Source: Ardenticatenaceae bacterium
GTDB lineage: Bacteria > Chloroflexota > Anaerolineae > Promineifilales > Promineifilaceae
Reading direction: 5' to 3'
Length of the DNA: 64,000 nt
NCBI GenBank assembly: GCA_020634235.1
Contig: JACKCB010000002.1
Location: forward strand, 1,302,001-1,366,000
The position numbers and the translations under genes are program-made. Below, piece after piece: positions 34,716 to 42,513 of this stretch (position 1 is the stretch's first letter; each line of letters opens with the position of its first letter). The notes beneath the pieces were generated by a model, which saw only the letters and a program-made list of their open reading frames with translations, was not told the origin of the DNA and did no database searches.

Positions 34716-35321
34716 TCAGATGGTGGGGTCTGGGGGCAGCGGATAGACAGGGCCGTGCCCGGGATAGACGCGCCGGGCGCCGCGCGCTCGCAGCAGCCGC
34801 CAACTGGCCAGCACCACCGCCGGGTCCTCTGGGCCGACAAACCCCGGCCGGGTAAGGTCACCGGTGAAAACGGAGCCATCATCCAGCAAAAGCGAAACAC
34901 TATCGTCTGAGTGGCCTGGCGTATGCAAGATCTCGCCGCCGATGCCCATCTGGGCCAGCAGCCGGCGGCTGGCGGCACAGGCGATGGTGACGTTATCGTG
35001 CAGCGTGATATCCACGTACTGGTCTTGGGGTTTGGTCCAGGTTTTCATGCGCGGGATGGCGGCTGTTTGCACATCCAGCACGAGTAAGGGCACCCCAAGC
35101 AGCTTGAGTTCCTGGGCCAGACCGGCGTGATCGATGTGGTAATGGGTAGCGAGACCATAGCGGAGCTCCTTGAGCGGCACATCCATGCGGCTGAGGCTGG
35201 CCTGCATCCTGCCCAGTGTGCCCGGCCAGCCCAGGTCCACCAGCAGCCGGGAGGTGCCGGCGCTAATTACCCAGTAATTGGTGGAGCGGTAGCCAACGTT
35301 CACAATGGTCAGTCTGGACAT
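34716..35321 (-). CDS. MBL-fold metallo-hydrolase
   Basis: A 201-residue metallo-beta-lactamase-fold protein. Metal motif THYHIDHAG (HxHxDH, near residue 56), then ILHTPGHSDDSVSLLLDDG, FTGDLTRPGF and YPGHGPVY. The ATG at 35321 follows GGAAGG; a longer open frame upstream is unsupported. These proteins range from glyoxalase II and lactonases to RNA enzymes; without a longer conserved tail the substrate is unknown. It stops about 50 bases upstream of the leuS promoter on the same strand and is divergent from the esterase at 35515. Confidence 0.85.
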   Translation of the reverse strand: MSRLTIVNVGYRSTNYWVISAGTSRLLVDLGWPGTLGRMQASLSRMDVPLKELRYGLATHYHIDHAGLAQELKLLGVPLLVLDVQTAAIPRMKTWTKPQDQYVDITLHDNVTIACAASRRLLAQMGIGGEILHTPGHSDDSVSLLLDDGSVFTGDLTRPGFVGPEDPAVVLASWRLLRARGARRVYPGHGPVYPLPPDPTI

Positions 35322-35514
35322 GATCCTTCCACAGGCGGCCTGAGGGCGCGGTACAGGCGCAGGTTGTGGGTGGGAGTATAGCACGCTTGGGCGTGGACGC
35401 CCGGCCGGGGTCAATGGCACGCCCCAAGGCGGGAAGGCGGCGCAACCGCGCATACCCTTGCACATTCGGGGGGCCAAAGCTACACTGCCCCAAAACAGCA
35501 GCATGAGGAAAGAG

Positions 35515-36336
35515 ATGATTGGAACCTTGCAGCGCCACGAGAACTTCCCCTCGCAGCACGTGCCCGCGCGGCACGTGGATGTCTGGCTGCCGCCGGCGGC
35601 CACCCGGCCGGGGGCTGATAAGCTTGCCTGCCCCGTCCTGTACATGCACGACGGCCAAAACCTGTTTGATCCGGCCCTGGCTTACGGCGGCGAAACCTGG
35701 GGGGTGGCCGAGGCGCTGGCCCGGCTGGCCGGTGAAGGGGTGGTGCCGCCCACCATCATCGTGGGCATCTGGAACCAGCCGCAGCGCTGGCGCGAATATA
35801 TGCCGCAGCGCCCGTTGGCCACCCCGGCCGGGGCGCAGCGGCTGGCCCAAATGGGGCCGGAGTTTGCCGGCGGCCCGCTGGCCGACGCTTATTTGCGCTT
35901 CCTGGTGACCGAGCTGAAGCCGTTTATCGACCGGCAGTACCCGACCCGGCCGGGGCGCGAACAGACCTTCGTCATGGGTTCCAGCATGGGCGGGCTTATT
36001 TCGCTCTATGCCCTGTGCGAGTACCCGGCGGTCTTTGCCGGCGCGGGCTGCCTCTCGACGCATTGGCCGGCCGGGGAGGGGATTGTGTTGGATTACCTGG
36101 CGGAGAACCTGCCCCGGCCGGGGCAGCACAAAATCTACTTCGATTACGGCACAGCCACGCTGGACGCGCTCTACGAGCCTTACCAGCAGCGGGCCGACGC
36201 CCTGCTGCGCGCCGCCGGCTACCGCGAGGGGCAAGATTGGCTCACGCGCAAATTCCCCGGTGCCGAACACAACGAGGCCGCCTGGCGCGGCCGGGTGCAC
36301 ATTCCGCTGGCTTTTCTGTTGGGCGCTAGGGGTTAG
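35515..36336 (+). CDS. Esterase D/Fes-type alpha/beta hydrolase
   Basis: A 273-residue cytoplasmic esterase of the putative esterase family, without a signal peptide. It has CPVLYMHDGQNLFDP (oxyanion region, near residue 45), nucleophile elbow VMGSSMGG (near 158), IYFDYGTATLDALY and a candidate catalytic His in GAEHNEAAWRGR. The ATG at 35515 follows GAGGAAAG. Five CCGGCCGG copies fall inside the gene, the densest run in the window. Related in fold to the lipoprotein esterase at 2516 but with different length and location. Confidence 0.82.
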   Translation: MIGTLQRHENFPSQHVPARHVDVWLPPAATRPGADKLACPVLYMHDGQNLFDPALAYGGETWGVAEALARLAGEGVVPPTIIVGIWNQPQRWREYMPQRPLATPAGAQRLAQMGPEFAGGPLADAYLRFLVTELKPFIDRQYPTRPGREQTFVMGSSMGGLISLYALCEYPAVFAGAGCLSTHWPAGEGIVLDYLAENLPRPGQHKIYFDYGTATLDALYEPYQQRADALLRAAGYREGQDWLTRKFPGAEHNEAAWRGRVHIPLAFLLGARG

Positions 36337-36400
36337 GCTGGGCAAGCCGCCTTGCCCTGGCTCCCCCCGCTAGCTTTGGCTCCACCCCCGCGCAAATAGG

Positions 36401-36473
36401 TACCCCAGGAGGGAATCGAACCCCCAACCTACGGATTAGAAGTCCGGCGCTCTGTCCGTTGAGCTACTGGGGC
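36401..36473 (-). tRNA. tRNA-Arg (anticodon UCU)
   Basis: A 73-nucleotide cloverleaf on the minus strand: acceptor GCCCCAG/CTGGGGT (one G-U end pair), D stem GCTC/GAGC, anticodon loop CTTCTAA, T loop TTCGATT with a 5-bp stem, and discriminator A. The anticodon TCT reads AGA/AGG. CCA is not encoded (CCT follows). Stem position 27-43 is a C-T mismatch. Confidence 0.95.
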
Positions 36474-36506
36474 GGACTGGTATGAATTCTAAACGGCATC
36501 CCCCCC

Positions 36507-36560
36507 GCCGTCAACAGGCGGCGCGCCGTCAACAGATGGCGCGCCGTCAACTGGCGGCGC
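36507..36560. repeat. Three tandem 18-bp repeats downstream of tRNA-Arg
   Basis: Three near-identical units of GCCGTCAACnGnnGGCGC follow one another (36507, 36525, 36543), with a partial fourth starting at 36561. Each junction makes GGCGCGCC. They lie between the tRNA and the 36572 gene, with no open frame that looks real. Confidence 0.85.
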
Positions 36561-36571
36561 GCCGTTAGCCG

Positions 36572-37027
36572 CTACCCGGCCGGGTCGGCTGCATGCCCCG
36601 TAACCCGCTGATAATGCCGGGCAAATTCCCCGCTGGCTATGAACGCCACCAGGCTGTCCAGGTCGGGCAGCACATCGTGCGCCGTAATTTGCACCACCCA
36701 ATTGTGCTGCATGGGAGTCACCGCGACCACATACGTGCCGTTATGGTGCGCCGTCCACAATTCAATGGCCGTGCCCATGCTGGCATGGGGCAAATAGGCA
36801 ATAACCGCATCCGCTTCACCAGCCAGGGCGGTCATGCTGTTAAACGTTTGCCGGATCTCTTCGTCCCGGTAAAGAACGCTGTTGGGGTGCAAAGACCAGG
36901 GATCGGTAATCTGAACGCCGGGGATATGCTGCTGCAGCACCTCGGCAATGGCCAGCCGATACTGCTGGCCGTGAATCTGGTCATCGGATCGTGAGCCTTG
37001 CATCACCCCGGCAATAAACACATGCAT
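36572..37027 (-). CDS. Nucleoside 2-deoxyribosyltransferase-like protein
   Basis: A 151-residue protein of the NDT-like Rossmann fold: start MHVFIAGVMQGSR, mid-region LYRDEEIRQTFNSM and ADAVIAYLPHASMGTAIEL, where the Glu in GTAIEL corresponds to the catalytic nucleophile of the family. Related proteins cleave nucleosides or, in the broader clan, nucleotide derivatives, so the substrate is uncertain. AAGGATTCTTAG gives a reasonable ribosome site. It starts 10 bases after the MoaD-like gene's stop and is probably co-transcribed with it. Confidence 0.75.
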   Translation of the reverse strand: MHVFIAGVMQGSRSDDQIHGQQYRLAIAEVLQQHIPGVQITDPWSLHPNSVLYRDEEIRQTFNSMTALAGEADAVIAYLPHASMGTAIELWTAHHNGTYVVAVTPMQHNWVVQITAHDVLPDLDSLVAFIASGEFARHYQRVTGHAADPAG

Positions 37028-37037
37028 CTAAGAATCC

Positions 37038-37334
37038 TTACGCCAGGCCGTGGGGCGTGGCGGCTTGCAGGTGGGCTGGATCGTGGCTGCCCCCGGCCGA
37101 GGGTGGGAACAGGTGGATGGTGTCTCCGGGCTGCAGTTCAGCGCCTGGCTCGGCCGCTTCACCGTTCACGGCGGCCCCGGCAATCATCCCGGCCGGGACG
37201 CCCAACAACGCCGCCAGGTCCGCTACCGTGCTCCCCAGCGGCAGCGTCAAAGAAAATGGATGGTGGGCTGCGCCGCCGGCCGCACCCGGCCGGTGCTTGC
37301 GCAGCGTGCCATAAAGCTTAACCGCCACTTCCAA
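37038..37334 (-). CDS. MoaD/ThiS-type sulfur-carrier protein with C-terminal extension
   Basis: A 98-residue beta-grasp protein: VAVKLYGTLRKHRP, PLGSTVADLAALLGVP, VNGEAAEPGAELQPGDTIHLFPPSAGG. Family members normally end with Gly-Gly. Here GG lies near residue 82 and is followed by 16 more residues (SHDPAHLQAATPHGLA). Processing by a JAMM-type peptidase, as for CysO or QbsE, would be needed for it to act as a sulfur carrier. The start (TTG 37334 or GTG 37328) is uncertain. Distance to the MoeA-type gene is 36 kb, so no direct molybdenum operon. Confidence 0.75.
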   Translation of the reverse strand: MEVAVKLYGTLRKHRPGAAGGAAHHPFSLTLPLGSTVADLAALLGVPAGMIAGAAVNGEAAEPGAELQPGDTIHLFPPSAGGSHDPAHLQAATPHGLA

Positions 37335-37354
37335 CGTTCGTCAACCCCCAACCG

Positions 37355-37801
37355 CTAATCATCTTCCAAGATCGGGCGGATGCCCTGATAAACCCGCGGC
37401 CCCCCAAACGTCTTCAAGATAACCTCGGCCGAGCGGTGAACCCTCTCGGCCACATCCCGCACCATCATCGGCCGGTTGGCATTGGCCAACAGCACGCAAA
37501 AGACCGCGTCTACCAGTGAACTACGCTGCAAAAAGTCCGGAGGCAGTTGGTTGAAATAAGTCTGAATCACATATTGAAACCCGTCCACACGCCGCACTTC
37601 CCCCGTTTCCGGGTCCACCAGGTCCACCTGTTCCTGGATATCAGTGGCAATGGTGTCGTCCAGGTCCAGGCGCGTAAACAAGTAGGTCTTCAGATCGAGA
37701 TTCGACTCCTCCCACCAGTTATAGTCAATGTGTAGTTTGGTCTCCGCCGTAACTTGTTTCAGCAGAGGCGCGGCCATCTTCGGGCGTGGTCTTGTGGACA
37801 A
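37355..37801 (-). CDS. Hypothetical protein with a winged-helix-like C-terminus
   Basis: A 148-residue soluble protein I do not recognise. The middle is acidic (LDLDDTIATDIQEQVDLVDPETGEV). The C-terminal ~45 residues (RPMMVRDVAERVHRSAEVILKTFGG) resemble a helix-turn-helix or winged helix. The TTG start at 37801 is supported by GAGGG seven bases upstream; ATG at 37774 is the alternative but lacks a site. It lies 118 bases after the 539-residue gene on the same strand, with which it may form a unit. DNA-binding is a weak inference. Confidence 0.6.
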   Translation of the reverse strand: MSTRPRPKMAAPLLKQVTAETKLHIDYNWWEESNLDLKTYLFTRLDLDDTIATDIQEQVDLVDPETGEVRRVDGFQYVIQTYFNQLPPDFLQRSSLVDAVFCVLLANANRPMMVRDVAERVHRSAEVILKTFGGPRVYQGIRPILEDD

Positions 37802-37919
37802 AGCAAATCCCTCTTCTGGTTAGCCAAACCCGCACGCGGCGGGCTATCAATACTGGTAAACCGCTAAATCTAACTCGAAGGCGTCCCGGCCGGGGACACA
37901 ACGCATCTCACCCGTCAAC

Positions 37920-39539
37920 CTAGCCATTCCACCGGGAACTATCAAACTGCCAGTAATGGTCCCCCACCTGTTGGAACGCCGGCTGGCGCACCAACTCGGC
38001 AAACAGCGGCCCCGGTGGCACACGCCGGAACATGTTGATGGCGCTGTACAGCGTCTTGGCATGAACCGTAACCTGCGGATTCAGCGCCGCCAGCTCCGGG
38101 AAAATCTCGGCCAGCAGCGAAGCAATGGGCCGCTTGTTCGTTTCGGCACGCCGCCAGACAACGTCCACGGCCGTGACAAAATCAGTACCCACAATCATCA
38201 GGTCATCAAAGCCACAGCTAATTGTGCGGCGGTGCAGCTCAAACTTAATCTGCCCCTCAATGACCGTGGCCAGGCGCACCCATTCCCGTTGGCCCCGCCG
38301 CCGGTCACAACCCAGCAAAATCACCCCCGGTTCCGGACCAGGGCGCAAGTTGATGAAGCCGCCAATCGGCACGCCGTTCGCCTCGTACCAATCCTTCAGG
38401 CCGTAAATGTAGCGGTCATGCTGCACCACCCACGCCGCTATCTCTTCGCTGGTCACTTCATCGATAAACGTCACCAACTGGCGCGGCGAATTGCTGGGCG
38501 GGAACAGCGGCCGGGTGCGGGCGCTCAGGGGCAATGTACCCGAATAGCGATGGGGGTAGGTCAGCGTCAGCACAACCGGCTGAGCCACGGTCTGCGGCGG
38601 CAGGTCGGACCATTCATCGTCCAGTTCCCGCTCCAGATTCTGTAGTTGGGGGCTTAGCAGCGCCCGGTCATGCGGAATGGAGGTGTAGGCCAGGCGGGGC
38701 GGGCGCTCGCGCACCCCTTCCGGCTCCAACCGGCGCAAATACCAGACAACCTTGCCCTGCGGGGCAACTTCATCAAAGCGGCTGTCGTTGAGCAGCGCAT
38801 GGTTGAGCGAAAAGCGGCGCACCTCAATGTCCACACCGGGGTCCAGGTCAAGGTCCACCATGATCTCATCGGCCGATAGCGGCCCACCGCCGTTCATATC
38901 CAGCACTGCTTCGGCCAGATGGAGGTGGCCAATGCTAATCTCGGCCATCAGCCCCCTTACAAACCACTGCTGGCCCAGGCGCACAAAACCCTCTTGCTTG
39001 CCCAAGAGCTCGGTTAGTTTCTTGGCCACCAGGCCGCCATACTGGCGGTGGAGTTCCTCAACCGTGGCCAGGTCAAAACCGGCGAATAGATTGCCGTTCT
39101 CTTTGTTGAGCGGGTGGTCGCTCTGCAGTCCCGCGGCAAATTCTCGCACCTTACCGTTAATTTCGACCGCGATGACATCGAACTGCCCTTCCTGGGGGTT
39201 GGCCCCGGGGCGTGTGGAGACCACCTTGCCATAGGCAAACTGCATGGCCGGAAAAACAAGTTCGTCGCCTACTGCATATGACTTGCGCGGCTGGTACAGG
39301 TCCCGGCCGGAGAGGCGCTGCTTGATCTCGTTCTTCTCCTCCATCAGGCGGAAATGGAGAATGACCCGCGCTAACTGGCTGGCGGTTTGCGGTTTTTCCA
39401 CTTCGATGAAGTGGTTATAGATTTGTTCGATATCTGCTTCGGTAACGGCAAATTTGCTTACCCAGTAGGCTTGGGTCTGGGTTTGAGGCTGAATCACTAC
39501 ATTCACCTGTTCTACATGAATCTCGGCTTGGGAAGTCAC
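37920..39539 (-). CDS. Large hypothetical protein of unknown family
   Basis: A 539-residue soluble protein without signal or membrane segments. Seen: an N-terminal helical region (AVTEADIEQIYNHFIEVEKPQTASQLARVIL, split here by position ~30-60), a beta-rich section (SYAVGDELVFPAMQFAYGKVVST) and a C-terminal domain with IPHDRALLSPQLQNL, VVQHDRYIYGLKDWYEANG and GGFINLRPGPEPGVILLG. The QTASQLARVIL part is HTH-like. No enzyme motif is recognisable. The GTG start at 39539 has weak support. A conserved lineage protein is my guess from codon and composition fit. Confidence 0.7.
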   Translation of the reverse strand: MTSQAEIHVEQVNVVIQPQTQTQAYWVSKFAVTEADIEQIYNHFIEVEKPQTASQLARVILHFRLMEEKNEIKQRLSGRDLYQPRKSYAVGDELVFPAMQFAYGKVVSTRPGANPQEGQFDVIAVEINGKVREFAAGLQSDHPLNKENGNLFAGFDLATVEELHRQYGGLVAKKLTELLGKQEGFVRLGQQWFVRGLMAEISIGHLHLAEAVLDMNGGGPLSADEIMVDLDLDPGVDIEVRRFSLNHALLNDSRFDEVAPQGKVVWYLRRLEPEGVRERPPRLAYTSIPHDRALLSPQLQNLERELDDEWSDLPPQTVAQPVVLTLTYPHRYSGTLPLSARTRPLFPPSNSPRQLVTFIDEVTSEEIAAWVVQHDRYIYGLKDWYEANGVPIGGFINLRPGPEPGVILLGCDRRRGQREWVRLATVIEGQIKFELHRRTISCGFDDLMIVGTDFVTAVDVVWRRAETNKRPIASLLAEIFPELAALNPQVTVHAKTLYSAINMFRRVPPGPLFAELVRQPAFQQVGDHYWQFDSSRWNG

Positions 39540-39697
39540 ACCACGACGTTGAACGCCAGCTTGCGATTATATCAAACTCAAGTTGACGTTGCCACTTTGG
39601 CCGCCAGAGGTGCGGCCCTCTCCGCTCCGCCGGGTGCGGTCTAGGTCGGGTGGCCGCCCTGGGGAAGGGCATGAATAACGGCGGCCGGGGCGGCGGT

Positions 39698-41125
39698 TTA
39701 GGGGAACTGCGTGGCCAGCCATTTCTGGCCATCTACCGGCACATTGTGGACGCGCAGGTCCCAATGCAGGTGCGGCCCGGTGGAAAGGCCGGTTGATCCG
39801 CCCAGGCCAATGACTTGCCCGGCCGGGACCACATCCCCCACCGCCACCATCATTTGCTCCAGGTGATAATAGCCGGTCATCACGCCCAAGCCGTGATCCA
39901 GGATAATGCTCAGGCCGCGCAGCTCCAGCGGACCGGCAAATAGTACCACGCCATTGGCCGGGGCCATGATGGGCGTGCCAATCCCCCCGCCAAAGTCAAT
40001 GCCGGTGTGGTAGATGTCGTATGGGCCGCCGTTGTAGGAGCGCGCGCCACCGTAGCTGGCGGTGATCAGGGTGGTGGAGACAGGACGCTGGAAGATGCCT
40101 TCCCAGTAGGCCGTTTCAGTAAACTGGTTGAAGAAGGTGGCCAGGAAGGCGTCTTCGGTGGCCCGGACTTCCGGGGCGAGCAGGTAGGACAGGGTGTCGG
40201 GCACGGTGATGGTCTGGGTGAGGAAACCACCGGACAGGATTTCCACCTGCTGGCTGAAACTGCCCCCGGCCGGGTCGGCTGTCGTATTCAGCGTTAGCAG
40301 ATGCCGGCCGGGGCGGGTGAAGCCATCCACCCCCACCAGGGCCACAAAGCCATCCTGGTAGGGGGCAAAGTGCAGTGTCTGGTCCAGAAACGTCCCGGCC
40401 GGGAGGCTGTCGTCCAATGTTTCTACGTAGAGGCTGATGGTGTCTCCCTGACCGTAGGGTCCCGGCCGGGCGCGCACCGTGCGCCAATCGCCGGGCAGCG
40501 CCTGGTAAACGCCCTCGCCCGGCAGCCGCAGCCGCATCCCGGCGAACAGGCGGGCCGGGTAGGCCAGGTCATTGACCGCGGCCAGCTCGGCCGGGTCTAC
40601 GCGGTGGCGCATGGCCACCGACAACAGCGTATCGCCTGGCTGTACCACGTAGGGGGTGCCGGCCGGTGGGCGCGCTTCGGCCGAGCCGTTGCGGCTGATA
40701 ATGCTCAGGGATTGGCCGGCCGCGATCCCGGCCGGGTTCATCAGGCGGTTGTCGGCCGCCACCTCGGCCGCAGTGGTGCCAAACGCCTGGGCTATACCCG
40801 CCAGCGTGTCCCCAATCTGTACCGTGTAAATTGCGGCCACCACCTCGCCCACCGCCCCCGGAATCAGCAGCTCTTGCCCCACGTAGATAAAGTCGGCATC
40901 GCTAAGGTTGTTCACCAACTGCAGCGCCTCAACGGTGGTGCCATAGGTGGTGGCAATGCTAAACAGCGTCTCGCCTTCCTGCACCACGTGCACCTTAGGA
41001 ATAGCGCCTTCTTCCGGGGCTGGTTCGGCCGGCGGGGTGCCAGGGGGTTCTGTTTGGGCCAGGGCCAGGTAAGGGCTGGCCGCCAACAGGGTGATAACAG
41101 TCAAGATGAAGAGCAATCGTTTCAT
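39698..41125 (-). CDS. Secreted LysM-M23 peptidoglycan endopeptidase
   Basis: A 475-residue exported protein: signal peptide (LLFILTVITLLAASPYLALA), three LysM modules (residues ~50-95, ~105-150 and ~170-215; cores EGETLFSIATTYG, IGDTLAGIAQAFG, PGDTLLSVAMRHR) and a C-terminal M23 domain with the zinc ligands YHTGIDFG (HxxxD) and GPHLHW (HxH). It should bind and cut peptidoglycan cross-bridges. The ATG at 41125 starts a normal signal peptide; the frame is open 63 codons earlier over the preceding gap. A CCGGCCGG copy falls in each of several linkers. Confidence 0.92.
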   Translation of the reverse strand: MKRLLFILTVITLLAASPYLALAQTEPPGTPPAEPAPEEGAIPKVHVVQEGETLFSIATTYGTTVEALQLVNNLSDADFIYVGQELLIPGAVGEVVAAIYTVQIGDTLAGIAQAFGTTAAEVAADNRLMNPAGIAAGQSLSIISRNGSAEARPPAGTPYVVQPGDTLLSVAMRHRVDPAELAAVNDLAYPARLFAGMRLRLPGEGVYQALPGDWRTVRARPGPYGQGDTISLYVETLDDSLPAGTFLDQTLHFAPYQDGFVALVGVDGFTRPGRHLLTLNTTADPAGGSFSQQVEILSGGFLTQTITVPDTLSYLLAPEVRATEDAFLATFFNQFTETAYWEGIFQRPVSTTLITASYGGARSYNGGPYDIYHTGIDFGGGIGTPIMAPANGVVLFAGPLELRGLSIILDHGLGVMTGYYHLEQMMVAVGDVVPAGQVIGLGGSTGLSTGPHLHWDLRVHNVPVDGQKWLATQFP

Positions 41126-41255
41126 GGGGCCAGTTTTACGGCAGATGGCGGATATTTTCAACTGTGGCCGGCTCCCCGGCCGGGGCTTCTCAGCAATTGT
41201 CCACAATTGGCACGCCCCAGGCGTTCCGCAGTCAGATTTGGCCGGCCGCGGCCTG

Positions 41256-41873
41256 TTAAGCGTCTCCGGCAAACAGGGCCGCCACATCCACCGGCAAATC
41301 GCGGAAGTTGTCAAAGGTCAGGTCATCAAAGGCCAGCGCATAGGCCGCTTTCACCCGTCCCATAATCATCAGGTAGTTGTCCAGAATGCGCTGCTGCCAA
41401 TCCAGGCCCAACCGGGCGGCCACGGCGCGAATGGCCGTTTCCTCGCCTTCCAGCTCCAAAAACTCACCAAAGGGCATCTCGTCCAGGACCACCTCCACCC
41501 CATCCAGGGTAAAGGTCTCGCGGTATTTCTCATACACCTGTTTAGGCTCAAAGCCCAGGCGGCTCAGCAGCAGGGCCATGGTATCGAAGTCGCTCAGCGT
41601 CACTTCCAGCTCTTCACGCACTTTGGCCTCAGCAGCAGCGCTGTGCAGTGGAATCCCTTTGAAGGTCAGGCGGACGCGGGCATCTTGCCGCAGGCGCAGC
41701 AGTTGGCCCTTGCGCTGCAACCCGTCCCAGGCGTTGTCATAGCGCACGTTGCGCTCAAAGACGCGGGGGCTGGCCGGGCTGGCTCCGGCGGCCAGCAGCT
41801 TCGCCCGCCAGGCGGCCAGGTCGGGCGCCAGGAATTTGACTTCGGTTTCCAGGTATGTTGCGGTGGTACTCAT
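41256..41873 (-). CDS. CYTH-domain protein (class IV adenylate cyclase/thiamine-triphosphatase-like)
   Basis: A 205-residue CYTH protein. The signature ExExK appears as LETEVKF near residue 8, then GQLLRLRQDARVRLTFKG, EELEVTLSDF, YEKYRETFTLDGVEVVLDEMPFGEFLELEG. The family includes CyaB adenylate cyclases, thiamine-triphosphatases and tripolyphosphatases, which cannot be told apart here. Its start overlaps the stop of the biotin-carrier gene by four bases (ATGA), so it is translationally coupled to carboxylase expression, an odd pairing. Confidence 0.85.
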   Translation of the reverse strand: MSTTATYLETEVKFLAPDLAAWRAKLLAAGASPASPRVFERNVRYDNAWDGLQRKGQLLRLRQDARVRLTFKGIPLHSAAAEAKVREELEVTLSDFDTMALLLSRLGFEPKQVYEKYRETFTLDGVEVVLDEMPFGEFLELEGEETAIRAVAARLGLDWQQRILDNYLMIMGRVKAAYALAFDDLTFDNFRDLPVDVAALFAGDA

Positions 41874-42397
41874 GACGCCCCGGCCGGGGTGCTGTCCAAC
41901 TCGCCGATCGTCACCAGCGCCTGCCCCTTCTCCACGGTATCCCCTTTCGCCGTATGCACACGCACCACCACCCCGTCCCGGCCGGTGCGCAGCTCATTCT
42001 CCATCTTCATCGACTCCAGGATAATCACCTTCTGCCCCTTGGTCACCACCTCGCCCGGCTGCACCAACACCTCCAGAATCAGCCCCGGCATCGGCGACTG
42101 AATACGCTCCTCCCCCGTCTCCCGCTCCATATTCGCCCGCGCTTTGGCCAATAAATGCGCCCGCTCATCCCGCACCACCACCGAATACAGCTCTCCCTGA
42201 ATCAGAACCTCCCAGGTGTCGTCCCGCTCTTCCACCACGGCGGCAATCGAACGATTATTCAGCAGCAGCGAAACCGTATCCCCATCCATCATGTGGGCGA
42301 AGTCAATGCGATAGGGTTCGCCATTGATCACAATCTGGTCTTCCCGGTCAATCTCGATGACATATTCCTGGCCCTGTACACTGGTGATATATTTCAT
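41870..42397 (-). CDS. Biotin carboxyl carrier subunit of an acyl-CoA carboxylase
   Basis: A 175-residue subunit. The biotinyl domain at residues ~100-170 has PMPGLILEVLVQPGEVV and the biotin-attachment motif ILESMKMENEL, where the Lys between two Met carries biotin. The first ~95 residues (YITSVQGQEYVIEID, EPYRIDFAHM) form a beta domain like the BT region in some acyl-CoA carboxylases. It lies 116 bases after accC. With accC and the carboxyltransferase it makes a three-part carboxylase. Confidence 0.9.
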   Translation of the reverse strand: MKYITSVQGQEYVIEIDREDQIVINGEPYRIDFAHMMDGDTVSLLLNNRSIAAVVEERDDTWEVLIQGELYSVVVRDERAHLLAKARANMERETGEERIQSPMPGLILEVLVQPGEVVTKGQKVIILESMKMENELRTGRDGVVVRVHTAKGDTVEKGQALVTIGELDSTPAGAS

Positions 42398-42513
42398 AAT
42401 CTTCTCTAATCGCTGCCGGAGTCCGGCTTGTATGAATTGATCCTCATAACTGGTAAACAGGAAGCGCCACTACCCGGCCGGGTAGATCGCACACGCCCAG
42501 AAGCCGCACCCAA

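Noticed and set aside
36507..36575. CRISPR array
   Set aside because: Units of 18 bases follow directly with no spacers, and no cas genes are present.
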